Origin: JAKSUT01 sp045616505 | GTDB taxonomy: Bacteria > Cyanobacteriota > Vampirovibrionia > Gastranaerophilales > Gastranaerophilaceae | Reading direction: 5' to 3' | NCBI GenBank assembly: GCA_045616505.1 | Contig: JAZLGV010000132.1 | Coordinates: 27,337-91,336, forward strand | DNA length: 64,000 bases | Position numbers and translations under genes: made by a program | Part shown: positions 52,470 through 60,697 of the stretch, in pieces | How the letters are laid out: every line of letters begins with the position of its first letter | How positions within the stretch are numbered: the stretch's first letter is position 1 | Notes under the pieces: model-generated | Seen by the model: the letters and a program-made list of their open reading frames with translations, nothing else | Told to the model about the DNA's origin: nothing | Databases searched by the model: none

Positions 52470-53287
52470 TATCCTTGCTCCTTACTAAATAATTTTGTGA
52501 AGAAATTTTTGATTTTTTCCACAAAACCTTTAGGTTCTTCCAAGTTTAAAAATTCTACTTCTTCTCCCATAATTCTTTTTGCAACATTTTGGTATGCCAT
52601 ACCTGCTAATGCTTTTTCATCATTAACAATAGGTTCACCTTTGTTTGTTGAAGTAATGATACCTGTATCTTCTGGAATTACACCGATAAGTCCACAAGAT
52701 AAAATATCTACAACATCTTCAACGCTCATCATGTCATTTGATTGAATCATGCTTGGTCTAACTCTGTTTAAAAGCAATTTATAAGATTCGATTTCTTCTT
52801 TTGCTTCTAAAAGACCGATAATTCTGTCAGCATCTCTAACAGCAGACATTTCAGGAGTTGTTACAACGATTGCTTCAGTTGCTCCAGCTACTGCGTTTTG
52901 GAAACCTTGTTCTATACCTGCTGGGCAATCAACAAGGATAAAATCGTATTCTTCTTTTAATTCATCACAAATTGATTTTAGATGTTCTTGTGATAAAGCA
53001 CTTTTATCTCTTGTTTGTGCTGCTGCAAGTAAACTTAAATTAGGGTTTTTCTTATCTTTTACAAGAGCCTGTTTAAGTTTGCATCTTTCTTCTACAACAT
53101 CAACAATTGTATATACAATTCTGTTTTCAAGACCAAGAAGTAAGTCTAAATTTCTAAGACCTATATCTGTGTCTATTAAAACAACTTTTTGTCCTGCTTT
53201 TGCAAGTGCTGTTCCGATGTTTGCGCTTGTAGTTGTTTTTCCTACTCCACCTTTACCGGAAGTTATTACTATTACTCGACCGCTCAT
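52469..53287 (-). CDS. minD: Septum site-determining protein MinD
   Basis: 272 residues. Deviant Walker A GKGGVGKTTTSANIG (two lysines), DTDIGLRNLD and VDCPAG, all MinD signatures; the C-terminal amphipathic membrane helix (FVEKIKNFFTKLFSK) is present. ATPase that recruits MinC and oscillates with MinE to place division at mid-cell. AAAAGGAG precedes the ATG. It is the middle gene of minC-minD-minE. Confidence 0.96.
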   Translation of the reverse strand: MSGRVIVITSGKGGVGKTTTSANIGTALAKAGQKVVLIDTDIGLRNLDLLLGLENRIVYTIVDVVEERCKLKQALVKDKKNPNLSLLAAAQTRDKSALSQEHLKSICDELKEEYDFILVDCPAGIEQGFQNAVAGATEAIVVTTPEMSAVRDADRIIGLLEAKEEIESYKLLLNRVRPSMIQSNDMMSVEDVVDILSCGLIGVIPEDTGIITSTNKGEPIVNDEKALAGMAYQNVAKRIMGEEVEFLNLEEPKGFVEKIKNFFTKLFSKEQG

Positions 53288-53310
53288 TTTTTCTCCTTTT
53301 GTATGTTATT

Positions 53311-54291
53311 TTAGTCAATTTCGTTTATTTTGTGAATGATAATTTCGTTGTTTTCAATCATAGCTTCTTCAGGTATGAATTGATTAGAACGTTGAATGTA
53401 TGGAATATTGTCTGTGTCAGGTCTTCTTGCGTAACAACCAGAAATTCTTAATTGTATTGCATTAAGTTTTAATGCTCTGATTGTAGCTGTTTCGTTTCCT
53501 CTAGCTCCAGCATGTGCAATACCACCAAGAACACCCCATACTGTTATGTCGCCTCTTGCGATAATTTCGCTACCTGGATTTGTGTCACCAATTAACAATA
53601 CGTTTCCTTCGTAACTCATTGTTTGACCTGAACGTAAGTTTTGTCTTAAATACAAGGTTGGAAGTTTTGATGTGTCTTCATTTTCTGTATTATCGCTTTC
53701 TTGTATTGTTTCTTCTTCGTCATCTTCAGTTTCATCTTCGTCTTCATCTTCAGAATATGAAGGGTATGAAACTGTTTCTGTCATAACTTCTTCATCACTT
53801 ACGGCAACTGTAATTTCATCAAGTTCGCCTAAACTTTCAAGTAATGTTTCTGCTTCGTTTAATTCTTCAATTTCGTTTTCTTCTTCTTCCTTTTCAAAAT
53901 CTTCAAAATCAAGAGTTTCGTAAGATTGTGTTGAATATTTGTTATCTTCTTCGTCTTTATCAGCTTCTGGTGTTGCTTCTTCAAGTTCTTGTACTTCAAT
54001 TTCATTTTTTAACTCAGAAATTTTAATGTTTAAACTTTCTGCAGAGTCTTTTGTTGTAGTTGAATTTGTTGAAACAAAAGCCAATGTTGACCCCATAGAG
54101 TTGATTAACGAATTGATACTCATTACTTGTGATTTGTTTAAGTCAATATCGTTAAGTTTTAAACAAATATTTTTTCCTTTAGCATCTGGTAAATCAAGAA
54201 TGTCGCTAAGTTCAAGAATAATATCTGCTGAACTTTTTGCGTTACTTAAATCAATTATGAAACCATTTTCTAAAAAACCTTTTTCTGACAT
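53311..54291 (-). CDS. minC: Septum site-determining protein MinC with acidic linker
   Basis: 326 residues, longer than usual (about 230). The N-terminal domain (1-95) and the C-terminal beta-helix (about 210-326: RQNLRSGQTMSYEGNVLL, GDTNPGSEIIA and GGIAHAGARG) are normal, and this C-terminal domain inhibits FtsZ and binds MinD. Between them lies about 110 residues of strongly acidic low-complexity sequence (DEDEDETEDDEEET). First gene of the min operon; AAGG precedes the ATG. Confidence 0.93.
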   Translation of the reverse strand: MSEKGFLENGFIIDLSNAKSSADIILELSDILDLPDAKGKNICLKLNDIDLNKSQVMSINSLINSMGSTLAFVSTNSTTTKDSAESLNIKISELKNEIEVQELEEATPEADKDEEDNKYSTQSYETLDFEDFEKEEEENEIEELNEAETLLESLGELDEITVAVSDEEVMTETVSYPSYSEDEDEDETEDDEEETIQESDNTENEDTSKLPTLYLRQNLRSGQTMSYEGNVLLIGDTNPGSEIIARGDITVWGVLGGIAHAGARGNETATIRALKLNAIQLRISGCYARRPDTDNIPYIQRSNQFIPEEAMIENNEIIIHKINEID

Positions 54292-54758
54292 TTGAGAACC
54301 TTTATAAAAAACTGTTTACACAAGTAAATATATCTTAAATATAGAGATTTAACAAACAAAATTTTAAAAAATAAATAAATAAATTTTCATGATTGGAGCA
54401 TGCTCCATAATTTAAAGGGCATGGGTTTTTTAATAAAATTTACATTTCTTAATTAAATTTCAAATCATGGAAACCCATGCCATGAGCATGTTTTCATGAT
54501 TTGATATGTCAAGAACCATGTCATGGTGGTGTTTTGCCATGAGTGTAAACTCTCTATTATAGGCTATTTCAAGGGCTAAGGTAATTGTTTCAAAATGTAA
54601 TATTGTGTTTAAAACCCTATTGAAAAATGATTCTTAGTCAATATAATGAAAATACATTAAAGCTCAAAGAGCATTTAAGGGATAGTTAAATAACAATACT
54701 TAAACTAAATTGGGGAATTTGTTTTAAAGGGTATTGTAAATATTTTGGAGGAAGAACT
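54292..54758. repeat. Intergenic region with CATG-palindrome cluster and competing hairpins
   Basis: CATG occurs 11 times between 54388 and 54541. GGAGCATGCTCC (54395-54406) is a perfect palindrome. GGCATGGGTTT (54418-54428) can pair with 54471-54481, while CAAATCATG (54461-54469) can pair with CATGATTTG (54495-54503), giving a long hairpin with a few bulges. The two structures are mutually exclusive. A 12-base piece (GAAAACATGCTC) recurs at 39245-39256. No gene is present. Confidence 0.7.
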
Positions 54759-54977
54759 TTGTTTAGAAGTCGTGATATGGGGAGAACTGTAGCTGTTAGA
54801 AGATGGACAGTAACAGCAATGGATTGTTATAAAAGAGGATGTAATTGTAATGGATGTTTTTACCAAGATTTTTTCAGTGGCTCAACTCAAAAATGTCAAA
54901 TGAAAGCTGCTGTATTAGAACTTGTTAGAACTCTTGGTACTCCAGATGTAGAAATTCAACAGGTTTTACCTGAATAA
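54759..54977 (+). CDS. Small cysteine-containing protein
   Basis: 72 residues from TTG 54759, supported by a perfect GGAGG (54747-54751) seven bases upstream; no in-frame ATG exists before Met7. Cysteines in CYKRGCNCNGC and KCQMK suggest a zinc or iron-sulfur site, followed by a helix (AAVLELVRTLG). No named family recognised. It has its own terminator and lies before hpf. Confidence 0.72.
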   Translation: MFRSRDMGRTVAVRRWTVTAMDCYKRGCNCNGCFYQDFFSGSTQKCQMKAAVLELVRTLGTPDVEIQQVLPE

Positions 54978-55007
54978 GTATTGAAAAAGATATATTATAA
55001 GACATTG

Positions 55008-55031
55008 AAGACGAGTTTTATCTCGTCTTTT
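55008..55031 (+). terminator. Rho-independent terminator
   Basis: AAGACGAG (55008-55015), 6-base loop, CTCGTCTT (55022-55029), then T residues. Confidence 0.85.
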
Positions 55032-55117
55032 TCTTTATAAAAAACTATTTAGCACTTTAAATTTTTCTTTTTGGGTGTATAATGAATAAGTGATTATTTT
55101 TTTATTGGAGGTATTTA

Positions 55118-55486
55118 ATGCACATTCATGTAAATGGAAAAAACATAGAAATTACTGATGCTATCAAAGCTTATGTTAAAGAAAAACTTGGTAAAGTTGC
55201 TACTCACTATGACCAAATTCAAGCTATTGATGTTGTTTTGTCTGTAATTAAAAATCCTGCTGCTTCAGGAAAACATATTGCAGAAGTTATTTGTAAATTG
55301 ACTTCTGGTGCAATTCATTGTGAAGAATCTGCAGAATCTATGTATGCTAGTATTGATTTGTTGGCTGACAAATTGAGCAGACAAGTTAAAAAATACAAAG
55401 ATAAAAACTTATCTTCAAAAGACAAATCAGCTTCTATCAGAACTGATGTAGTTGAAGAAAAAGAAACAGAAGAAGTAGCTGAATAA
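55118..55486 (+). CDS. hpf: Ribosome hibernation promoting factor (short HPF/RaiA)
   Basis: 122 residues. MHIHVNGKNIEITDAIKAYV, IQAIDVVLSVIKNP and SMYASIDLLADKLSRQVKKYK match the short HPF/RaiA fold (beta-alpha-beta-beta-beta-alpha), which blocks the mRNA channel of idle ribosomes. The C-terminal 25 residues are acidic. The long-HPF dimerisation domain is absent. TTGGAGG precedes the ATG. Confidence 0.9.
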   Translation: MHIHVNGKNIEITDAIKAYVKEKLGKVATHYDQIQAIDVVLSVIKNPAASGKHIAEVICKLTSGAIHCEESAESMYASIDLLADKLSRQVKKYKDKNLSSKDKSASIRTDVVEEKETEEVAE

Positions 55487-55504
55487 GCAAAGCTTAAAAT
55501 TTTA

Positions 55505-55542
55505 AAAACACCTTTGAGTTTTATACTTGAAGGTGTTTTTTT
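55505..55542 (+). terminator. Rho-independent terminator of hpf
   Basis: AAAACACCTT (55505-55514) pairs with AAGGTGTTTT (55530-55539), followed by more T. Confidence 0.85.
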
Positions 55543-55551
55543 ATGAAATTA

Positions 55552-55580
55552 TTGAAAATTTTTATTGAAAACATTATATT
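55552..55580 (+). promoter_or_regulatory. Promoter of the 55587 gene (leaderless layout)
   Basis: TTGAAA (55552-55557), 17-base spacer, TATATT (55575-55580), ending exactly six bases before ATG 55587. No Shine-Dalgarno between. Confidence 0.65.
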
Positions 55581-55586
55581 TAATAT

Positions 55587-56084
55587 ATGAAAAAATTTTT
55601 TGTTTTTTTTATTTTTATATTTTTAGTTTTGTCATTACCGGTACGTGCTGAAAAAATTATTACAGGTGGTGTCAGTTATAATGTTGATGAGGCAAGGGAG
55701 TATGTCTTTGATGATGTTCAACCTTTTAAGATAGATACAAAATATGTTTTTGAAAGAAGTGACAATGTTGAAAGAATAGTTTACTCTTATGACAATAATC
55801 ATAAAATAATTGCTGCTACAGTTTTATATAAATCAGAAATGAACAAAGCATATATTTACGATGAAAATAAAAAATTAATTTATGTAGATATATATGATAA
55901 AAACGTAAATTTATTTCCTCACAGAGGTTATAGATATAATCTCAAAGGTAAATTGGTGCTTACAAGTTTGAGTGTTTCAAAAGACGAGCATTTTAGATTT
56001 GATGCGTATGGAAATCTTTTGGCTCATTCAATAAATGGTACAATTTATGATGAGAATGGAAATGTTATCGGAACGGCTAAATAA
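55587..56084 (+). CDS. Exported hypothetical protein with YD-like repeats
   Basis: 165 residues. The signal peptide (MKKFFVFFIFIFLVLSLPVRA) is followed by about 140 residues of short beta repeats of the YD/MORN type (YDENKKLIYVD, YNLKGKLVLTS, FDAYGNLLAHS, YDENGNVIG). Probably periplasmic or outer-face; function unknown. The leaderless-type promoter lies directly upstream. Single-gene unit. Confidence 0.7.
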   Translation: MKKFFVFFIFIFLVLSLPVRAEKIITGGVSYNVDEAREYVFDDVQPFKIDTKYVFERSDNVERIVYSYDNNHKIIAATVLYKSEMNKAYIYDENKKLIYVDIYDKNVNLFPHRGYRYNLKGKLVLTSLSVSKDEHFRFDAYGNLLAHSINGTIYDENGNVIGTAK

Positions 56085-56150
56085 CTTGTAAAATTTTCTT
56101 CTTTGGTGTAAATTCAAAGTAGTGTGTTACACAAAAAAGGAGAGTTCACA

Positions 56151-57110
56151 ATGAGTGAAAGAAAATTAGTTGGAACAGAAGAAATGTTCAAAAAAGCATT
56201 AGCTGGCGGTTATGCTATCGGTGCTTACAATGTTAACAATATGGAAATTTTACAAGGTATCGCAGAAGCTGCAGAAGAAACAAGATCACCAATCATTCTT
56301 CAAGTATCTGCTGGTGCTAGAAAATATGCTAATCAAACTTATTTAATCAAATTAGTTGAAGCTGCTTTAGCTACAACTACAGTACCTATCGCTTTACACT
56401 TAGATCACGGTGCTGATTTTGAAATTTGTAAAGCTTGTATTGATGGCGGTTTCTCTTCTGTTATGATTGATGGTTCAAGATTTTCATTTGAAGAAAACGT
56501 TGCAGTTACTAAAAAAGTTGTTGAATACGCTCACGAAAGAGGAGTTTCAGTTGAAGCTGAACTTGGTAAACTTGCTGGTGTTGAAGATGACGTAAATGTA
56601 TCTGAAAAAGATGCTAAATATACAAATGTTAAAGAAGCTGTTGAATTTGTTAAACAAACTGGTTGTGATTCATTAGCAATCGCTATTGGTACTTCTCACG
56701 GTGCTTACAAATTCTCTGGTGAAGCTAAACTTGACTTTGAAAGATTGAAAGAAATTAAAGATGCATTGAAAGAAGCTGGTTTTGGCGATTATCCAATCGT
56801 TCTTCACGGTTCTTCTTCAGTTCCTGCTGATTTAGTTGCTAAATGTAATAAATTCGGTGGTAACTTACCAAATGCTCAAGGCGTTCCAGAAGATATGTTG
56901 AATTATGCTTCTAAAAATGGTGTTGCAAAAATCAACATTGATACAGATTTGAGATTGGCTATGACTTCAACAATCAGAGAATTCTATATGGAACATCCTG
57001 AAAAATTTGACCCACGTGAATATATGGGACCAGGTAGAACAGCTGTTAAAGAACTTGTAATGCACAAAATGAGAGATGTATTAGGTACAGCTGGTCACGC
57101 TGATGACTAA
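56151..57110 (+). CDS. fba: Class II fructose-bisphosphate aldolase
   Basis: Zinc-dependent aldolase of glycolysis/gluconeogenesis. 319 residues, normal for the class IIA/B short form. LHLDHGADFEICKACIDGGF supplies the first zinc His, GTSHGAYKF and LHGSSSVP the others, and NIDTDLRLAMT binds the substrate phosphate. ATG 56151 has AGGAG about eight bases upstream; the in-frame start at 56124 is rejected. Single-gene unit. Confidence 0.96.
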   Translation: MSERKLVGTEEMFKKALAGGYAIGAYNVNNMEILQGIAEAAEETRSPIILQVSAGARKYANQTYLIKLVEAALATTTVPIALHLDHGADFEICKACIDGGFSSVMIDGSRFSFEENVAVTKKVVEYAHERGVSVEAELGKLAGVEDDVNVSEKDAKYTNVKEAVEFVKQTGCDSLAIAIGTSHGAYKFSGEAKLDFERLKEIKDALKEAGFGDYPIVLHGSSSVPADLVAKCNKFGGNLPNAQGVPEDMLNYASKNGVAKINIDTDLRLAMTSTIREFYMEHPEKFDPREYMGPGRTAVKELVMHKMRDVLGTAGHADD

Positions 57111-57137
57111 TTAATCTAAGATTTTAGATAATAAAGA

Positions 57138-57173
57138 AAATGCGTTTTGGATTTTATCCAAAACGCATTTTTT
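57138..57173. terminator. Bidirectional terminator
   Basis: A 15-bp stem (AATGCGTTTTGGA with its complement) around 57138-57171, T-rich on one side and A-rich on the other. Confidence 0.85.
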
Positions 57174-57196
57174 ATATTTTAATTTGTTTAAAAAAA

Positions 57197-57556
57197 TTAT
57201 GGTTTATAAATGCCAACAAATTTAACTTTATAAAAAGGATAAGATTGTTGAACATCATTTACGATAATATCTGTTTGCCAAAAATCTTTTATGATAATTG
57301 TTCCATAATATCTTTTTATAGTATGTCTTTTAAATAAGCCATTTCTTACATCAACATAATCACTGAAAATAGGTGATGTATTTTCTCTTGTAAAAGAGTG
57401 TAGATTACCGTCTTTTTTATATTCAATAAATCCTGCTAAAACAGTTTCAATTTTGCATTTGGTTGTGTTTCCTTGACTATCAATGATTTCGTCTGCAAAT
57501 GCAGAATTATAAGAAAATAAAAGCATTAATGAAAGTATAAAGATTATTTTTTTCAT
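57197..57556 (-). CDS. Exported hypothetical protein
   Basis: 119 residues starting at ATG 57556, with AGGTGA eight bases upstream; the longer frame reading into the RND gene is rejected. A signal peptide (MKKIIFILSLMLLFSYNSAFA) leads a small beta-rich domain (IIDSQGNTTKCKIETVLAGFIEY pattern split). No family recognised. It starts 5 bases after the RND gene stop, so it is probably co-transcribed with the efflux operon. Confidence 0.72.
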   Translation of the reverse strand: MKKIIFILSLMLLFSYNSAFADEIIDSQGNTTKCKIETVLAGFIEYKKDGNLHSFTRENTSPIFSDYVDVRNGLFKRHTIKRYYGTIIIKDFWQTDIIVNDVQQSYPFYKVKFVGIYKP

Positions 57557-57560
57557 AATT

Positions 57561-60500
57561 TTATTCACCTTTTTTCTTTCTGTTTGATAACCATAAGCTG
57601 AATTTGTCTTTAGTGTTTTCAACAATAGCATAAAATGCTGGTACAAGAAGTACACCAAGACAAGATACGGCAACCATGCCACCAAATACAGTCATACCAA
57701 CTGAACGTCTGCTTGCAGCACCTGCTCCAGTTGCAAATACCAATGGTAAAATACCTAAAATAAATGCAATAGAAGTCATCATAACGGCTCTAAATCTTAA
57801 TTTTGCTGCTTTAAGTGCTGCTTCGGTTGCTGTGATTTGTTCTTTTTCTTTGGCTTCTTTAGCAAATTCTACAATCAAAATGGCTTGTTTTGTACTCATA
57901 CCGACTAACATAATCAAACCAATTTGAGAATAAATATCAAGTGAATAACCAAAGACGTATTGGAAGAATAATGCACCAACGATTGCAACAGGAGAAATAA
58001 GCATTACGGCAAATGGTAATGTCCAGCTTTCATATAAAGCAACTAGGAATAAATATACGAAAGTTAGTGCTAATGTTAATACCAATCCAACTTGTCCGCT
58101 AGCATTTTTTTCTTGAAGTGAAATACCTGCCCAAGCGAAGTCCATATCTTTAGGTAGCAATTTTTTAGAAAGTTTTTCCATTTCATTCATTGCAAGACCT
58201 GATGAAACTCCTGCAGGGGCTGAACCTTGTATTGTAACTGCTTGGTACATATTAAATCTTGATATAATTGCTGGGCCTGTTACGTTTTTCAATGTTATTA
58301 AGTTTTTAAGCGGTGTCATTGTACCACTTTTGTTTTTTACGCAAATATTTGATAAATCATCAAGTTTTTTACGATAAGGTTCGTCAGCTTGTAACATTAC
58401 ACGGTAAACACGACCATATTTGTTGAAGTCGTTCACATAACTAGATGCAAATTGAGCTGCTAATGTGTTATATATTTCTGCAATATCTACATTTTGTGCC
58501 ATTGCTTTTGCAAAATCAATATCAAGCATTATTTGTGGTAGGTTCGCAGTATATTGTGTGTAAACACCAGAAAGTCTTGGATTTCCTCTTGTTGCTGCAA
58601 TAAATTTATTAGCTTCAAGTTCAATTTCTTGAGGTGTTCTATCTGCTTTATCAAGTAATTGATATTCAAAACCACCATACATACCTAAGCCAGGAATTGA
58701 AGGTGGAGAGAATGCTGCTACAATAGCACTAGGAAATCTTGAATAATCTTTTCTTAGATTTGCAAGTAAATTTTGAACTTGTTCTTCTGATTTTTTACGT
58801 TCGCTCCAGTTTTTTAATTGAAGAATGATTAATGTTGTATTTTCTCCGTTGAAACCAACGATAGCGGTTGTATCTTCTACTCCAGGGTATTTTTTAGCGT
58901 TTTCTTCTATTTGTTTAGAAACTTCATCTGTTCTTGCTAAAGAAACACCATCAGGAAGTTGTACTTGCATAAATACAGCACCTTTATCTTCTTCTGGTAA
59001 GAAACTTGTTGGAATTATTTTGAAAAGTAAGCAGATAATTATAACAAGTGTTCCAAAAAATATTAATGTTGTTTTAGAGTTATCAATGAAGTATTTTGCA
59101 GCAACAAGATATTTATCTCTCATTTTGTTAAACCAGTTATCAAATTTAATAAGAATATCAAGTTCTTTCATTTCATCTGCTGATTTTAAAATTGTTGAAC
59201 ATAATGCAGGAGCAAGAGTTAAGGCTGCAACTGTTGATAAACCTATTGATACGGCAATACATAATGCAAATTGTTGATACATCTTCCCTGTTACACCTGG
59301 CATAAAGCAAACAGGAACAAATACTGCCATAAGAACTAATGACGTTGCAATAACTGCACCTAAAACTTCACCCATTGAAATATCTGTTGCTTCTCTTGGA
59401 TTTTTACCCATTTGAATGTGTCTTTGTGCGTTTTCAAGTACAACGATGGCATCATCTACAACCAGACCTACTGCCAAAACCATACCAAACAGTAATAGTA
59501 AGTTGATTGAAAATCCTACAATTCCAACAATGATAAATGTCCCGATTAAGGAAACTGGAATTGCAAAGAAAGGAATTAGCGCTGCTCTGAAACTTCCTAA
59601 GAACAAGTAACAAATAATTGTTACAAGAATGATTGCAAGAACAATTGCACTGATTACTTCTTTAATAGATTCTCTAACAAATTCTGTTTCATCACGAACT
59701 ACTTTGTATTCCATACCCGCAGGGAAGTTTTGGCTTAATTCTTCCATACGTTTTTGAACTTTGTTTGATAAATCAATAGCGTTTGCTTCTGGAAGTTGTT
59801 TAATAGACATCATTGCTACGTTGTGTCCATTTTTTCTTGCAAAATAACTGTAAGTTTCAGATGCTAGTTCAATGCGTGCTATATCTTTTAGTTTTAATTG
59901 TTCACCGCTAGTGCTAGAACGTAAAATTATATTTTCATATTCAGAAACTTCTTTTAAACGACCTTTTGTTCTTAAAGTAAGTTTTATTTTTTGTTTATCA
60001 ACAGTTGGTTCTACACCGATATTACCTGCTGGCATTTGTGCGTTTTGATTATTAATAGCACTTGTGATTTCATCAACAGATACGTTTAAAGCTGCCATTT
60101 TGTTTGCATCAAGCCAAATACGCATAGAATAATCACCAGAACCAAAGATTTGAACGTTACTTATACCATGGATACGTTCAAGTTCTTCTTTGATATATAT
60201 AGATGCGTAGTTTGCAAGGAATAATGGGTCATAGACATCACCTTTTGATGACAAACAAAGTAGTAAAATCCCAGGTCCACCAGTTGATTTTTTAACTGTC
60301 ATACCGTATCTTCTAACAAGTTCGGGTAATCTTGGCATGATAAGTTGCAGTCTGTTTTGAACGTTTACTACTGCCATATCGGCATCTGTTCCTATTTCAA
60401 AGAAAATATTTAATTGATAAGAACCGTTTTGGCTTGAAGATGTCATATAAATCATGTTTTCAACACCATTTATTTTTGCTTCAAGTGGTGCAGCGATTGT

Positions 60501-60683
60501 TTGTTCAATAATGTCTGCACTTGCCCCAGGGTATGATGCACTTACAACAACTTGAGGTGGGGTGATACTAGGATATTCTTCCAAAGGAAGTCCTAGCATT
60601 GAAATAATACCTGCCAAAATGATTGCTAATGATATAACGATTGCAAATTTTGGTCTTTTTATAAATAAATATTCATTTGCCAT
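57561..60683 (-). CDS. RND efflux pump inner-membrane transporter (HAE1/AcrB type)
   Basis: 1040 residues, the usual size. The order of two six-helix halves with two periplasmic loops is clear; GLVVDDAIVVLENAQRH in TM4 holds the two proton-relay aspartates. LPEEDKGAVFMQVQLPDG and GVVGFSINLLLLFGMVLAVG are typical. Pumps drugs, bile salts or other amphiphiles using the proton gradient. The periplasmic adaptor gene lies 14 bases upstream; no TolC-type channel is in the window. Confidence 0.93.
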   Translation of the reverse strand: MANEYLFIKRPKFAIVISLAIILAGIISMLGLPLEEYPSITPPQVVVSASYPGASADIIEQTIAAPLEAKINGVENMIYMTSSSQNGSYQLNIFFEIGTDADMAVVNVQNRLQLIMPRLPELVRRYGMTVKKSTGGPGILLLCLSSKGDVYDPLFLANYASIYIKEELERIHGISNVQIFGSGDYSMRIWLDANKMAALNVSVDEITSAINNQNAQMPAGNIGVEPTVDKQKIKLTLRTKGRLKEVSEYENIILRSSTSGEQLKLKDIARIELASETYSYFARKNGHNVAMMSIKQLPEANAIDLSNKVQKRMEELSQNFPAGMEYKVVRDETEFVRESIKEVISAIVLAIILVTIICYLFLGSFRAALIPFFAIPVSLIGTFIIVGIVGFSINLLLLFGMVLAVGLVVDDAIVVLENAQRHIQMGKNPREATDISMGEVLGAVIATSLVLMAVFVPVCFMPGVTGKMYQQFALCIAVSIGLSTVAALTLAPALCSTILKSADEMKELDILIKFDNWFNKMRDKYLVAAKYFIDNSKTTLIFFGTLVIIICLLFKIIPTSFLPEEDKGAVFMQVQLPDGVSLARTDEVSKQIEENAKKYPGVEDTTAIVGFNGENTTLIILQLKNWSERKKSEEQVQNLLANLRKDYSRFPSAIVAAFSPPSIPGLGMYGGFEYQLLDKADRTPQEIELEANKFIAATRGNPRLSGVYTQYTANLPQIMLDIDFAKAMAQNVDIAEIYNTLAAQFASSYVNDFNKYGRVYRVMLQADEPYRKKLDDLSNICVKNKSGTMTPLKNLITLKNVTGPAIISRFNMYQAVTIQGSAPAGVSSGLAMNEMEKLSKKLLPKDMDFAWAGISLQEKNASGQVGLVLTLALTFVYLFLVALYESWTLPFAVMLISPVAIVGALFFQYVFGYSLDIYSQIGLIMLVGMSTKQAILIVEFAKEAKEKEQITATEAALKAAKLRFRAVMMTSIAFILGILPLVFATGAGAASRRSVGMTVFGGMVAVSCLGVLLVPAFYAIVENTKDKFSLWLSNRKKKGE

Positions 60684-60697
60684 TTTATTATTACCGT

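Noticed and set aside
51697..52488. Long plus-strand ORF opposite minE (263 codons, Ser-rich)
   Set aside because: It is the mirror image of the MinE Cys repeats and has no ribosome-binding site or known fold.
58825..59277. 150-codon ORF opposite the RND pump
   Set aside because: Shadow of the RND frame; low-complexity hydrophobic content.
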